This document shows positions 1-5,841 of a stretch of 9,149 nucleotides of DNA, one piece after another. The DNA lies in assembly GCA_028278465.1 (NCBI GenBank), contig JANQEF010000101.1, positions 1 to 9,149 of the forward strand. The letters are read 5' to 3'. A program made the position numbers and the translations under genes. Each line of letters begins with the position of its first letter. Position 1 is the stretch's first letter. A model generated the notes under the pieces. That model worked only from the letters and a program-made list of their open reading frames with translations. It searched no databases and was not told the origin of the DNA. Source of the stretch: Dehalococcoidia bacterium (GTDB lineage Bacteria; Chloroflexota; Dehalococcoidia; Lucifugimonadales; Lucifugimonadaceae).

Positions 1-401
1 AACAAAGCGATGATCGTGAACTTGTCGATCCAGTCGATGGTCGGCTGTGGACTCGACGATTCTGAAAGGAGCAGCAGCCGGTCGGTCTCGACCACTGCCA
101 CCTGGACCACGTCAATGATCCGACCGCGCTCAGAAGTGAGAACCGTGAAGCGAGCATCGCCTGGCTCCATCGAAGGCAGGTCGTTGGTCGTCAGCCGGTG
201 CAGCAAGTCAAGCGCATCGGCGCCCTGCTGCAGCAGGCATGAGGACATCGAGCGATCGAGAAGCGCCGCGGACGTAGAGAGAGCCGCTCGCTCACCGGCT
301 GGATCGCCAAAGTCGGCGACGACTGATCCCGTGCCGTCCATCACCGCGCCGCGCGAGCGCAGGAACTCAACGCGTGATGTTGCTGTGGCCGAGCTGCTCA
401 T
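1..401 (-). CDS. YgfZ/GcvT-like folate-binding protein (5' part only)
   Basis: This is the N-terminal 133 codons of a protein that continues past the left edge. It reads MSSSATATSRVEF and resembles the aminomethyltransferase/YgfZ (IBA57) fold: GADALDLLHRLTTND at residues 60-74 matches the 'GpDA..fLq.l.tND' motif, and SERGRIIDVVQV at 90-101 matches the following 'RGRi.D' strand. YgfZ/IBA57 proteins bind folate and help A-type carriers assemble or repair [4Fe-4S] clusters; GcvT itself is the T protein of the glycine cleavage system. The diagnostic YgfZ motif (K-G-C-Y-x-G-Q-E) would lie outside the window, so the choice is not settled. The ATG is the only start: an in-frame TAG lies seven codons upstream with no other start codon between. 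It sits 47 bp downstream of an ErpA-like gene on the same strand, which favours the Fe-S role. No strong Shine-Dalgarno sequence is visible. Confidence 0.72.
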   Translation of the reverse strand, partial: MSSSATATSRVEFLRSRGAVMDGTGSVVADFGDPAGERAALSTSAALLDRSMSSCLLQQGADALDLLHRLTTNDLPSMEPGDARFTVLTSERGRIIDVVQVAVVETDRLLLLSESSSPQPTIDWIDKFTIIAL

Positions 402-448
402 GAGAGATAAGCGGCGTCGCTAAAGAGCCCTGACGGATCCGGAAGAAC

Positions 449-811
449 CTAGACCGAGAACGACGTTCCGCAGCCGCAGCTCGTCTTGGCGTTCGGGTTC
501 GTGAACTCGAAGCCCTTGCCGTTCAGGCCATCTGAAAAGTCGAGGACCGTGCCGGCCAAGAATACGAACGCCTTCTTGGGCACAAAGACCGAGATGCCGT
601 TCTGCTCGATCACCTTGTCGTCATCGGCAGGACCATCGACGATCTCCAGCACGTAGGTCAGCCCTGAGCAGCCGCCACCCTTCACTGCCACCTTCAGGCC
701 GAACTCGTCCTTGCCGTCACGTGTTGCGAACTCACGTACCTTGGTCGCAGCCTTCTCGGTGACCTGAATGCTGTTGATCGGAACTTTTGGCTGTGCGTGT
801 GCTGTGGTCAT
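449..811 (-). CDS. erpA: A-type iron-sulfur carrier, ErpA/IscA (HesB) family
   Basis: The 120-residue protein is a typical HesB/IscA/ErpA A-type carrier, which receives an Fe-S cluster from a scaffold and delivers it to apoproteins in the cytosol. The three conserved cysteine ligands are present: Cys48 in VKGGGCSGL and Cys112/Cys114 in the C-terminal SCGCG motif. FSDGLNGKGFEFTNPNA before the last motif is also characteristic, and the length is normal for the family. The start ATG (809-811) directly follows a 14-nt tandem repeat in its leader; only a weak AGGT-type ribosome site is visible. It is followed on the same strand by a YgfZ/GcvT-like gene, a likely functional partner, and is divergent from the cobalamin adenosyltransferase gene. 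ErpA versus IscA versus SufA cannot be separated from this sequence alone; with no isc or suf genes nearby, ErpA is the best label. Confidence 0.92.
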   Translation of the reverse strand: MTTAHAQPKVPINSIQVTEKAATKVREFATRDGKDEFGLKVAVKGGGCSGLTYVLEIVDGPADDDKVIEQNGISVFVPKKAFVFLAGTVLDFSDGLNGKGFEFTNPNAKTSCGCGTSFSV

Positions 812-812
812 G

Positions 813-840
813 GTTACCGGACCTGTGTTACCGAACCTGC
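813..840. repeat. 14-nt tandem direct repeat in the erpA leader
   Basis: Two adjacent copies, GTTACCGGACCTGT (813-826) and GTTACCGAACCTGC (827-840), match at 12 of 14 positions. They abut the erpA start codon (809-811). On the erpA strand each unit contains CAGGT(C/T)CGGTAAC, so the copy nearer the start may double as the ribosome-binding region. The duplication is directly visible; a regulatory role is inference. Confidence 0.8.
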
Positions 841-847
841 CAGACCG

Positions 848-882
848 CCTGACCTCGCCTAATGATACCTCGAAAGGTCAGG
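848..882. promoter_or_regulatory. Perfect 8-bp inverted repeat, possible operator
   Basis: CCTGACCT (848-855) and AGGTCAGG (875-882) are exact inverted copies with a 19-nt spacer, in the divergent region between erpA and the cobalamin adenosyltransferase gene. The centre-to-centre distance of 27 bp is between two and three helical turns. This could be a regulator site, but 8-bp pairs of this kind also arise by chance. Confidence 0.25.
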
Positions 883-931
883 AATTCTATTGCGAGTTGA
901 CCGGCAATTCGGCCGATAGGGCGGAAAAAGG

Positions 932-960
932 CCGATTTCGCCCGGTTTCGCAACTACAAT
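932..960 (+). promoter_or_regulatory. Possible promoter of the adenosyltransferase-his operon with tandem 10-nt repeat
   Basis: A TACAAT hexamer (955-960) lies 31 bp before the start codon at 992 and is a good -10 match. At 16-18 bp upstream there is no recognisable TTGACA-like -35. Instead that position holds a tandem repeat with a 10-bp period, CCGATTTCGC (932-941) and CCGGTTTCGC (942-951), matching at 9 of 10. A related GGCCGAT occurs at 911-917 and again at 930-936. A weak -35 with helically phased repeats suggests an activator-dependent promoter; this is inference. Confidence 0.35.
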
Positions 961-991
961 TGAGGTTTGAGCAGTCTGCAGGAGCGGCGAT

Positions 992-1570
992 ATGCCGGAC
1001 GGATCAATCGCGACCAGGAGAGGCGACTCGGGAGACACAGGTCTCCTGTACGGCGGCCGCGTGCGAAAAACCGACGCCCGAGTCGATGCTTACGGCTCGG
1101 GCGATGAGGCCGTCTCGGCGCTCGGTCTTGCCCGGTCGCTCTGCGCTGACGAGCGCGTGACCTCTTGGATCCACGAGATTCAGCGCGAGATGTTCACGGT
1201 TAACGCGGAGCTCGCCACCGCGGCCGACTCGCGACACCTGCTCGAGACCCATTTCCCAACTATCACGATAGAAAACACAGCTCGGCTCGATTCGTTGCTA
1301 CACGAGCTGGAGACCGAAGTGAGTCTCCCGAAATCGTTCATCATCCCCGGCGGCTCAGCCGGCTCGGCGGCAATCGACGTGGCACGGACGATCGTGAGGC
1401 GGACAGAGAGAGCTGCGGTGGCGCTGATCGATTCGGGTGAGCTGCAGAACCCGGAGGTGGCGACCTACCTGAACCGGCTCTCTGATGTGCTGTTCATGCT
1501 GGCGCGGTACGAGGACCGTGAGCGGCCCTTCGAGCCGTACAGTAGCGGTGAAGACGGAGGCGCGAACTAG
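992..1570 (+). CDS. pduO: PduO-type cob(I)alamin adenosyltransferase
   Basis: This 192-residue protein belongs to the PduO/MMAB family, which transfers the 5'-deoxyadenosyl group of ATP to cob(I)alamin to make adenosylcobalamin. Visible motifs are the N-terminal ATP-binding TRRGDSGDTGL (8-18) with Lys26, YGSGDE (34-39, family usual YGTvDE), FIIPGGS (116-122), the arginine-rich RTIVRRTER (132-140) and NRLSD (161-165). The rest is the expected alpha-helical bundle, and length is normal. The ATG has a good ribosome site, AGGAG at 980-984, seven bases upstream. It is the first gene of a plus-strand run; its TAG is immediately followed by the hisH ATG, so the two are probably co-transcribed and translationally coupled. 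No cobalamin biosynthesis gene or B12-dependent enzyme is visible in the window, and I recognise no cobalamin riboswitch upstream. Confidence 0.93.
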   Translation: MPDGSIATRRGDSGDTGLLYGGRVRKTDARVDAYGSGDEAVSALGLARSLCADERVTSWIHEIQREMFTVNAELATAADSRHLLETHFPTITIENTARLDSLLHELETEVSLPKSFIIPGGSAGSAAIDVARTIVRRTERAAVALIDSGELQNPEVATYLNRLSDVLFMLARYEDRERPFEPYSSGEDGGAN

Positions 1571-2212
1571 ATGCCGGCAAGGATCGCGGTGGTCAACACG
1601 CGGGCGGCGAACCTGCACAGCGTCTCGAAGGCGCTGGAGAAGGTTGGCGCGTCCGCCGAGATAACGTCCGACCCGTCCGATCTTGAGAACGCAGCCGGCG
1701 TTGTCCTCCCAGGCGTCGGAGCAAGCGATGCCGTCATGAGGGCGATCAACAGCCAGGGGTTCGCCGAGCCGGTGAAGCAATACGCGGTATCCGGACGGCC
1801 GCTGCTCTGCATATGTGTCGGCATGCAGGTGCTGTTTGAAGGCTCGGACGAGGGCGAGGTCCCCGGGCTCGGGCTGCTGGAAGGCAGGGTCAGGAGGTTT
1901 CCGAAAGACCTCACGGAGAACGGCGCGCGGCTGAAAGTGCCGCACATGGGCTGGAACACGGTGAGCTTCAGCGATGAGGCGGCTTCCGACTCCGTGTTCG
2001 CCGGGATTCCTCAGGACTCGTTCTTCTACTTCGTGCACTCGTACCGCTGCCAGCCGGAAGACCGATCGGTGATCGCTGGGACGACGCGTTACGGAGAAGA
2101 CGTGTGCGCTGCGGTCCTGAGCGGCGAAGTCGCAGGCACGCAGTTCCACCCTGAGAAGAGCGGAGACATCGGGCTGGAGATCTACCGCAACTTCGTGAAG
2201 CGGGTCGGTTAG
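1571..2212 (+). CDS. hisH: Imidazole glycerol phosphate synthase, glutaminase subunit HisH
   Basis: HisH hydrolyses glutamine and channels ammonia to HisF, which builds imidazole glycerol phosphate and AICAR. The class I glutamine amidotransferase triad is visible: nucleophile Cys82 in CICVGMQ, His193 and Glu195 in GTQFHPEKSG. VLPGVG (45-50) carries the oxyanion region, and VPHMGWN (123-129) and FFYFVHSY (151-158) are HisH hallmarks. The length, 213 residues, is usual for the family. The N terminus is divergent: the normal DYGxGNL reads NTRAANL (9-15). The ATG follows the previous stop codon with no gap, and GGAGG at 1556-1560 lies ten bases upstream. Its partner hisF lies 1.4 kb downstream, beyond hisA and a methyltransferase gene. 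Confidence 0.96.
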   Translation: MPARIAVVNTRAANLHSVSKALEKVGASAEITSDPSDLENAAGVVLPGVGASDAVMRAINSQGFAEPVKQYAVSGRPLLCICVGMQVLFEGSDEGEVPGLGLLEGRVRRFPKDLTENGARLKVPHMGWNTVSFSDEAASDSVFAGIPQDSFFYFVHSYRCQPEDRSVIAGTTRYGEDVCAAVLSGEVAGTQFHPEKSGDIGLEIYRNFVKRVG

Positions 2213-2226
2213 GTGGCGAGCATCAG

Positions 2227-2952
2227 ATGGAAGTGATCCCCGCGATCGACCTGCTCGGCGGCAAGTGTGTCCGCCTGGTACAGGGCGACTACGAACAGCA
2301 GCGTGTCTTCGACGACGACCCGGTTGGCGTTGCCAAGCGCTGGGTTTCAGCAGGCCCGACGCGCTTGCACGTCGTCGATCTGGACGGCGCTCGCGACGGA
2401 GTGCGCGCCAACGCTGAAGCGGTCAAAGCGGTCGTGAGCTCGGTGGATGTGCCGGTCCAGCTTGGTGGCGGGATCCGGACGGCTGAAGATGCCGCTGTGT
2501 TGATAGACCTCGGCGTAGAGAGGGTGATCTTTGGGACCTCCGCGGTCACGGCGCCGGACGAGGTCGCAGAAGCGGTCGAAAAGCTGGGCGCCGACCACGT
2601 GATCGTCGGCGTAGACGCCCGCGATGGCAGGGTTCAAACACGCGGCTGGACCGAGACCTCAGACCTGATGGCGCTCGACCTCATCCAGCGTATGGCGGAG
2701 CTCGGAGTGCGTCGTTTCATGTACACCGACACGTCGCGCGACGGCACTCTATCCCACCCGAACTTCGAATCTATCGAGAGCGTCATTCGCAGCGTGAGTT
2801 ACCCTATAGTTGCAGCGGGTGGCGTCGCCTCGATCGACGACCTCCTGCAGCTGGCTCAACTCGGGGCCGAGGCAGCGGTCACCGGGCTTGCCATCTATTC
2901 CGGTGCGCTCGACCTTGAGCGCGCTATTCGTGAAGTGAACAAGATCAACTGA
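2227..2952 (+). CDS. hisA: ProFAR isomerase HisA
   Basis: HisA converts ProFAR to PRFAR by an Amadori rearrangement, the step just before HisH/HisF. The 241-residue (beta/alpha)8 barrel shows the catalytic acid/base pair Asp8 (IPAIDLLGG) and Asp130 (VGVDARDG), the phosphate-binding QLGGGIRT (78-85) and AAGGVAS (196-202), the RGW loop (139-141) and YTDTSRDGTL (166-175). The full length is present. AGGTGG (2211-2216), overlapping the hisH stop codon, lies ten bases before the ATG. A bifunctional PriA-type enzyme, which also acts in tryptophan synthesis, cannot be excluded by eye but nothing here requires it. Confidence 0.96.
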   Translation: MEVIPAIDLLGGKCVRLVQGDYEQQRVFDDDPVGVAKRWVSAGPTRLHVVDLDGARDGVRANAEAVKAVVSSVDVPVQLGGGIRTAEDAAVLIDLGVERVIFGTSAVTAPDEVAEAVEKLGADHVIVGVDARDGRVQTRGWTETSDLMALDLIQRMAELGVRRFMYTDTSRDGTLSHPNFESIESVIRSVSYPIVAAGGVASIDDLLQLAQLGAEAAVTGLAIYSGALDLERAIREVNKIN

Positions 2953-2959
2953 AATACTG

Positions 2960-2995
2960 CGCTGGCGCGAGCCGCTAACGACCACAGCCAGCGGC
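2960..2995 (+). other. Two mutually exclusive hairpins between hisA and the methyltransferase gene
   Basis: In the 73-bp gap, CGCTGGC (2960-2966) can pair with GCCAGCG (2987-2993), a perfect 7-bp stem with a 20-nt loop. Alternatively GCCGCT (2971-2976) can pair with AGCGGC (2990-2995), a 6-bp stem with a 13-nt loop. The two share their 3' arm. No U-run follows, so this is not a simple terminator. It may be an mRNA processing or stability element, or chance in GC-rich sequence. Confidence 0.3.
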
Positions 2996-3025
2996 AACAA
3001 AGCGCAACAGGACGAAAATCTCGAA

Positions 3026-3601
3026 ATGCCCACCAAGACCCCGGTCGCCGAGGCCGAGCGACTGATCAAGCCGAAACTCGAAGAGTCGTACGACCCGCAG
3101 TCGCTGATCGCGCTTGCGCCGATCCACACCGACCAGACCGTGGCAGATGTTGGTTCAGGACCTGGCTGGCTGTCGGTTCCGCTCGCCAAGTACCTGTACG
3201 GCGGCAAGCTCTACGCGGTCGATATACAGGAAGGGATGCTGGAGAAGTTCAGCGAGCGCGCCGAGCAGTTCCGGCTCCACAACGTCGAAACGGTGCTGTC
3301 GAAAGAGAGCACGATTCCGCTGGATGCCGAGAGCCTCGACGGACTGGTCCTGTCCGGCACGCTTAACGAGGCTACGCGGGCCAAGTCGCTGTTCAAGGAA
3401 TGTGTCCGGCTGTTGAAGCCAGCCGGGTGGCTGGCGGTGGTCGAGTGGCTGCCGTCCGAGACCGAGTCCGAGTTCGGCCCGCCTGCCAAGCAGCGGATCA
3501 GCATGGATTCGGTGGTCGAGATGGGCGCAGGCCTTGGCCTGTCCCGCGTGCGCAGCAGGCATATCGGCCCATCGCACTACGTGGTGATTTTCAAGAAGTA
3601 G
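3026..3601 (+). CDS. Class I SAM-dependent methyltransferase of unknown substrate
   Basis: The 191-residue protein has the class I (Rossmann) methyltransferase fold: the glycine-rich SAM loop VADVGSGPGWLS (39-50), an acidic residue at the end of strand 2 (Asp66 in YAVDIQ) that should contact the SAM ribose, Asp105 in the motif IV region (LDGLVLSGTL) and the post-loop LKPAGWLAVVEW (130-141). It resembles generic UbiE/methyltransferase-11 proteins; the C-terminal GPPAKQRIS segment and the SHYVVIFKK end are seen in small stand-alone members. The substrate cannot be read from the sequence. It lies between hisA and hisF, ending 6 bp before the hisF start, so it is very likely co-transcribed with them, but no methylation step is known in histidine synthesis. 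The start ATG has only a distant AGGA (3009-3012), so it may be translated weakly. Confidence 0.88.
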   Translation: MPTKTPVAEAERLIKPKLEESYDPQSLIALAPIHTDQTVADVGSGPGWLSVPLAKYLYGGKLYAVDIQEGMLEKFSERAEQFRLHNVETVLSKESTIPLDAESLDGLVLSGTLNEATRAKSLFKECVRLLKPAGWLAVVEWLPSETESEFGPPAKQRISMDSVVEMGAGLGLSRVRSRHIGPSHYVVIFKK

Positions 3602-3607
3602 ACGGCC

Positions 3608-4414
3608 ATGCTTACTCGCCGGGTGATTCCCTGCCTTGACGTAGACGCTGGCCGGGTCGTGAAGGGCGTCAGCTTCGTCAATATCCGGGACGCCGGGGAC
3701 CCGGCTGAACTCGCCGCGCTCTACGACTCCGAGGGCGCAGACGAACTGGTGTTCCTGGACATCACCGCAAGCTCGGACGACCGGGAGACAATGGTCGAGG
3801 TGGTGCGACGAGTATCGTCCGAGGTGTTCATCCCGCTCACAGTCGGGGGCGGCATACGGACCGTTGACGACATGCGGAAGATGCTCGAAGCGGGGGCAGA
3901 CAAGGTTGGCGTGAACTCGGCGGCTATCAGAGACCCCGACCTGATAAGCAGGTGTTCACGGGAGTTCGGGGCTCAGTGCGTAGTGCTGGCGATCGACGCC
4001 AAGAGGGTTGAGTCGCCGGCGATGCTGCGGATCGAGGGCGAAGAGCCGCGGCTCGCAGAATCTCCGTGGCAGGTCTACACGCACGGCGGCCGACGGCCAA
4101 CCGCGGTCGACCCCGTAAAGTGGGCGAAACTGGCCGAAAACCTCGGCGCGGGCGAGATACTGCTCACCAGCATGGACGCGGACGGCCAGAAGACAGGCTA
4201 CGATCTCGAACTGACCTCGGCCGTCTCCGAGAACGTCTCGATACCCGTAATCGCCAGCGGCGGGGCCGGCGAGCTTGAGCACTTCTACGATGCTCTCGAT
4301 ACTGGGAAAGCAGACGCTGTGCTGGCAGCGAGCCTGTTCCACTTCGGTGAGATGCGGATCGCCGAGGTGAAGTCGTACCTGGCCGAGCGCCAGGTGCTGG
4401 TGAGGGGCGCATAG
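3608..4414 (+). CDS. hisF: Imidazole glycerol phosphate synthase, cyclase subunit HisF
   Basis: HisF uses ammonia from HisH and PRFAR to form imidazole glycerol phosphate and AICAR, which returns to purine synthesis. The (beta/alpha)8 barrel shows both catalytic aspartates, Asp11 in IPCLDVDAGRVVKG and Asp130 in LAIDAKR, the phosphate loop TVGGGIRT (78-85), GADKVGVNSAA (96-106), and MDADGQKTGYDLEL and IASGGAGELEHF in the second half. At 268 residues it is about 10-15 longer than usual (roughly 253-258); the surplus sits between LAIDAKR and VYTHGGRRPT (after residue 133), a loop at the face where HisH docks. The ATG is six bases after the methyltransferase stop, with no strong ribosome site, suggesting translational coupling. 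Confidence 0.96.
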   Translation: MLTRRVIPCLDVDAGRVVKGVSFVNIRDAGDPAELAALYDSEGADELVFLDITASSDDRETMVEVVRRVSSEVFIPLTVGGGIRTVDDMRKMLEAGADKVGVNSAAIRDPDLISRCSREFGAQCVVLAIDAKRVESPAMLRIEGEEPRLAESPWQVYTHGGRRPTAVDPVKWAKLAENLGAGEILLTSMDADGQKTGYDLELTSAVSENVSIPVIASGGAGELEHFYDALDTGKADAVLAASLFHFGEMRIAEVKSYLAERQVLVRGA

Positions 4415-4415
4415 C

Positions 4416-5159
4416 GTGACGACTGATAGCAATCTGCCGGGTGCGGCGCCGGACGCGATCGCGTTCGACTGCTACCGCACGCTTGTCAGCAACGACCACA
4501 GCGACTGGCGGAAGATGTTCGGCCAGATCATCGTCGAGCAGGAGTTGCCGTTCGACCAGGACGGGTTGTGGGAGAAGTGGCGGAGGTACGAGCTGCAGTT
4601 CCGCGCCAGCCGGACGGTGCTCGAAGACCCGTCGCAGAGCCCGCCGTTCAAGACGTATGAGCGCGCCTGGAGCGAGTGCTTCGCGCAGGTGTTTGAAGAC
4701 GCAGGCGTCGAAGGAGATGCGGCGGCGGCGGGCAAGCGGTGCGTCGAGCACCTGGCCAGGCGACCGGCCTTCCCGGACACTGTCCCGGCGCTGCAGGCGC
4801 TGATCGGGCGGGTGAAGGTGGGCGTGTTCTCCAACGCCGACGAGAACTCGTTGCGGCCGCTGCTGAAGACGATTGGTATCGGCTTCGACGCGATCGCGAG
4901 CTCCGAGTCGACGCGGGTCTACAAGCCTGCTCCGGCGGCGTTCAACACGATCCTGACGATGCTGGGCACGGAGCCGGAGCGGACGTGGTACGTGGGCGAT
5001 CACCTGTACGATGATGTTCGAGGCGGGAACGACGTTGGACTGACGACCGTCTGGATCAACCGCACCAGGGAGAGGGTTGGCCCGGACGATGCGGCACCGG
5101 CGATCGAGATTTCCGACCTGAGGCAGCTCCCTCAGATCATCGCATCGATACCCAGGTAG
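4416..5159 (+). CDS. HAD-superfamily hydrolase with DxY (haloacid dehalogenase-type) motif
   Basis: This 247-residue protein is a HAD hydrolase with a helical cap between motifs I and II (subfamily I). Motif I is AFDCYRTLV with nucleophile Asp18; the position usually Asp in phosphatases is Tyr20, as in L-2-haloacid dehalogenases (FDxYGT), although Gly is replaced by Arg21. Motif II is VFSNAD with Ser139, motif III is Lys170 in YKPAPAAF, and motif IV is VGDHLYDDVRGG with Asp195, Asp199 and Asp200. It starts with GTG, one base after the hisF stop codon, and AGGGG (4403-4407) lies eight bases upstream. Its place between hisF and hisIE invites the idea of a histidinol-phosphate phosphatase, since HAD enzymes can do this and no hisB or hisN is in view, but the DxY motif argues against ordinary phosphatase chemistry. 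The true substrate is unknown. Confidence 0.9.
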   Translation: MTTDSNLPGAAPDAIAFDCYRTLVSNDHSDWRKMFGQIIVEQELPFDQDGLWEKWRRYELQFRASRTVLEDPSQSPPFKTYERAWSECFAQVFEDAGVEGDAAAAGKRCVEHLARRPAFPDTVPALQALIGRVKVGVFSNADENSLRPLLKTIGIGFDAIASSESTRVYKPAPAAFNTILTMLGTEPERTWYVGDHLYDDVRGGNDVGLTTVWINRTRERVGPDDAAPAIEISDLRQLPQIIASIPR

Positions 5160-5204
5160 GAACTCCGCTCGCCGCTCAAACTCGGCGGTCACCGGATTAT
5201 CGCT

Positions 5205-5828
5205 ATGACCGATCTTTCAAACGTTAAGTTCGATGAGAAGGGACTCGTTCCCGCCATCATCCAGGACTCGCGGACACGCGAAGTCCTGATGGTGGCGTAC
5301 ATGAACCGCGAGGCGCTGGAAAAGACGGTCGCCGGCCCAGACGTCTGGTTCTACAGCCGGAGTCGTGACGAGCTCTGGCACAAGGGCGAGACCTCGGGCA
5401 ACTACCTCAAGGTCTCGTCTGTCCGAGTGGACTGCGACGGCGACACGTTGCTGGTTCTGGCTGATCCGACCGGACCTGCATGTCACACCGGCAACCGGAC
5501 CTGCTTCTTCGCCGAGCCGCTTGTCGGTGAAGCCGGTGCGCCTGCTACGGCGAAAGTGCTTGATGAGCTGTACCGCGTGATCGAACAGCGCAAGCGGGAA
5601 AGGCCCGGAGGGTCGTACACGACGAAGCTGTTCGCGGAAGGCCCGCCGCGGATCGCGCAGAAAGTGGTTGAGGAGGCGGGCGAGGTGGTGATAGCGGCCG
5701 TTTCCGAGGACGGCGGCAACACCGCGGAGGAGGCCGCCTACCTGCTCTACCACACGCTGGTGCTGCTATCGGCTACCGACGTCGATCCCGCGGTTGTGTG
5801 GACAGAACTGGCGAAGCGGCGGAAGTAG
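5205..5828 (+). CDS. hisI: Bifunctional phosphoribosyl-AMP cyclohydrolase / phosphoribosyl-ATP pyrophosphatase HisIE
   Basis: A fusion of 207 residues performing steps 2 and 3 of histidine synthesis: removal of pyrophosphate from PR-ATP and ring opening of PR-AMP. The HisI domain (about 1-105) has WHKGETSGN (58-66), the metal site VDCDGDTL (Asp76, Cys77, Asp78, Asp80) and the zinc cysteines Cys93 and Cys100 in GPACHTGNRTCFF. The HisE domain (about 115-207) has ELYRVIEQRK, GSYTTKLFAEG and KVVEEAGEV (153-161). In its second metal motif, normally EAADLLYH, the Asp is Tyr179 (EEAAYLLYH), discussed as a finding. The ATG follows a 45-bp gap after the HAD gene and has no clear Shine-Dalgarno sequence. 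It is the last gene of the plus-strand run and converges with yqhQ, 13 bp away. Confidence 0.95.
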   Translation: MTDLSNVKFDEKGLVPAIIQDSRTREVLMVAYMNREALEKTVAGPDVWFYSRSRDELWHKGETSGNYLKVSSVRVDCDGDTLLVLADPTGPACHTGNRTCFFAEPLVGEAGAPATAKVLDELYRVIEQRKRERPGGSYTTKLFAEGPPRIAQKVVEEAGEVVIAAVSEDGGNTAEEAAYLLYHTLVLLSATDVDPAVVWTELAKRRK

Positions 5829-5841
5829 CGAGCCTACGAAG

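Noticed and set aside
10..423. 137-residue plus-strand open frame at the left edge
   Set aside because: Ser/Arg-rich shadow of the YgfZ/GcvT-like gene, whose minus-strand translation carries real family motifs.
812..991. Cobalamin riboswitch upstream of the adenosyltransferase gene
   Set aside because: The possible leader after the TACAAT box is only about 25 nt, and I see no B12-box-like sequence in the gap.
1355..2149. 264-residue minus-strand open frame opposite the adenosyltransferase and hisH genes
   Set aside because: Arg/His/Val-rich composition with no recognisable domain, lying fully opposite genes with intact catalytic motifs.
2227..2952. HisA as a bifunctional PriA (HisA/TrpF) enzyme
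   Set aside because: The visible motifs are those of ordinary HisA, and nothing in the sequence alone demands the second activity.
5170..5187. Small hairpin CGCCG/CGGCG before hisIE
   Set aside because: A 5-bp stem with no U-run, within what chance gives in GC-rich sequence.
4164..5192. Long 342-residue open frame on the minus strand across hisF and the HAD gene
   Set aside because: It is antisense to two clear genes, very rich in Arg, His and Pro, and shows no family motif. Long antisense frames are expected in GC-rich coding DNA.
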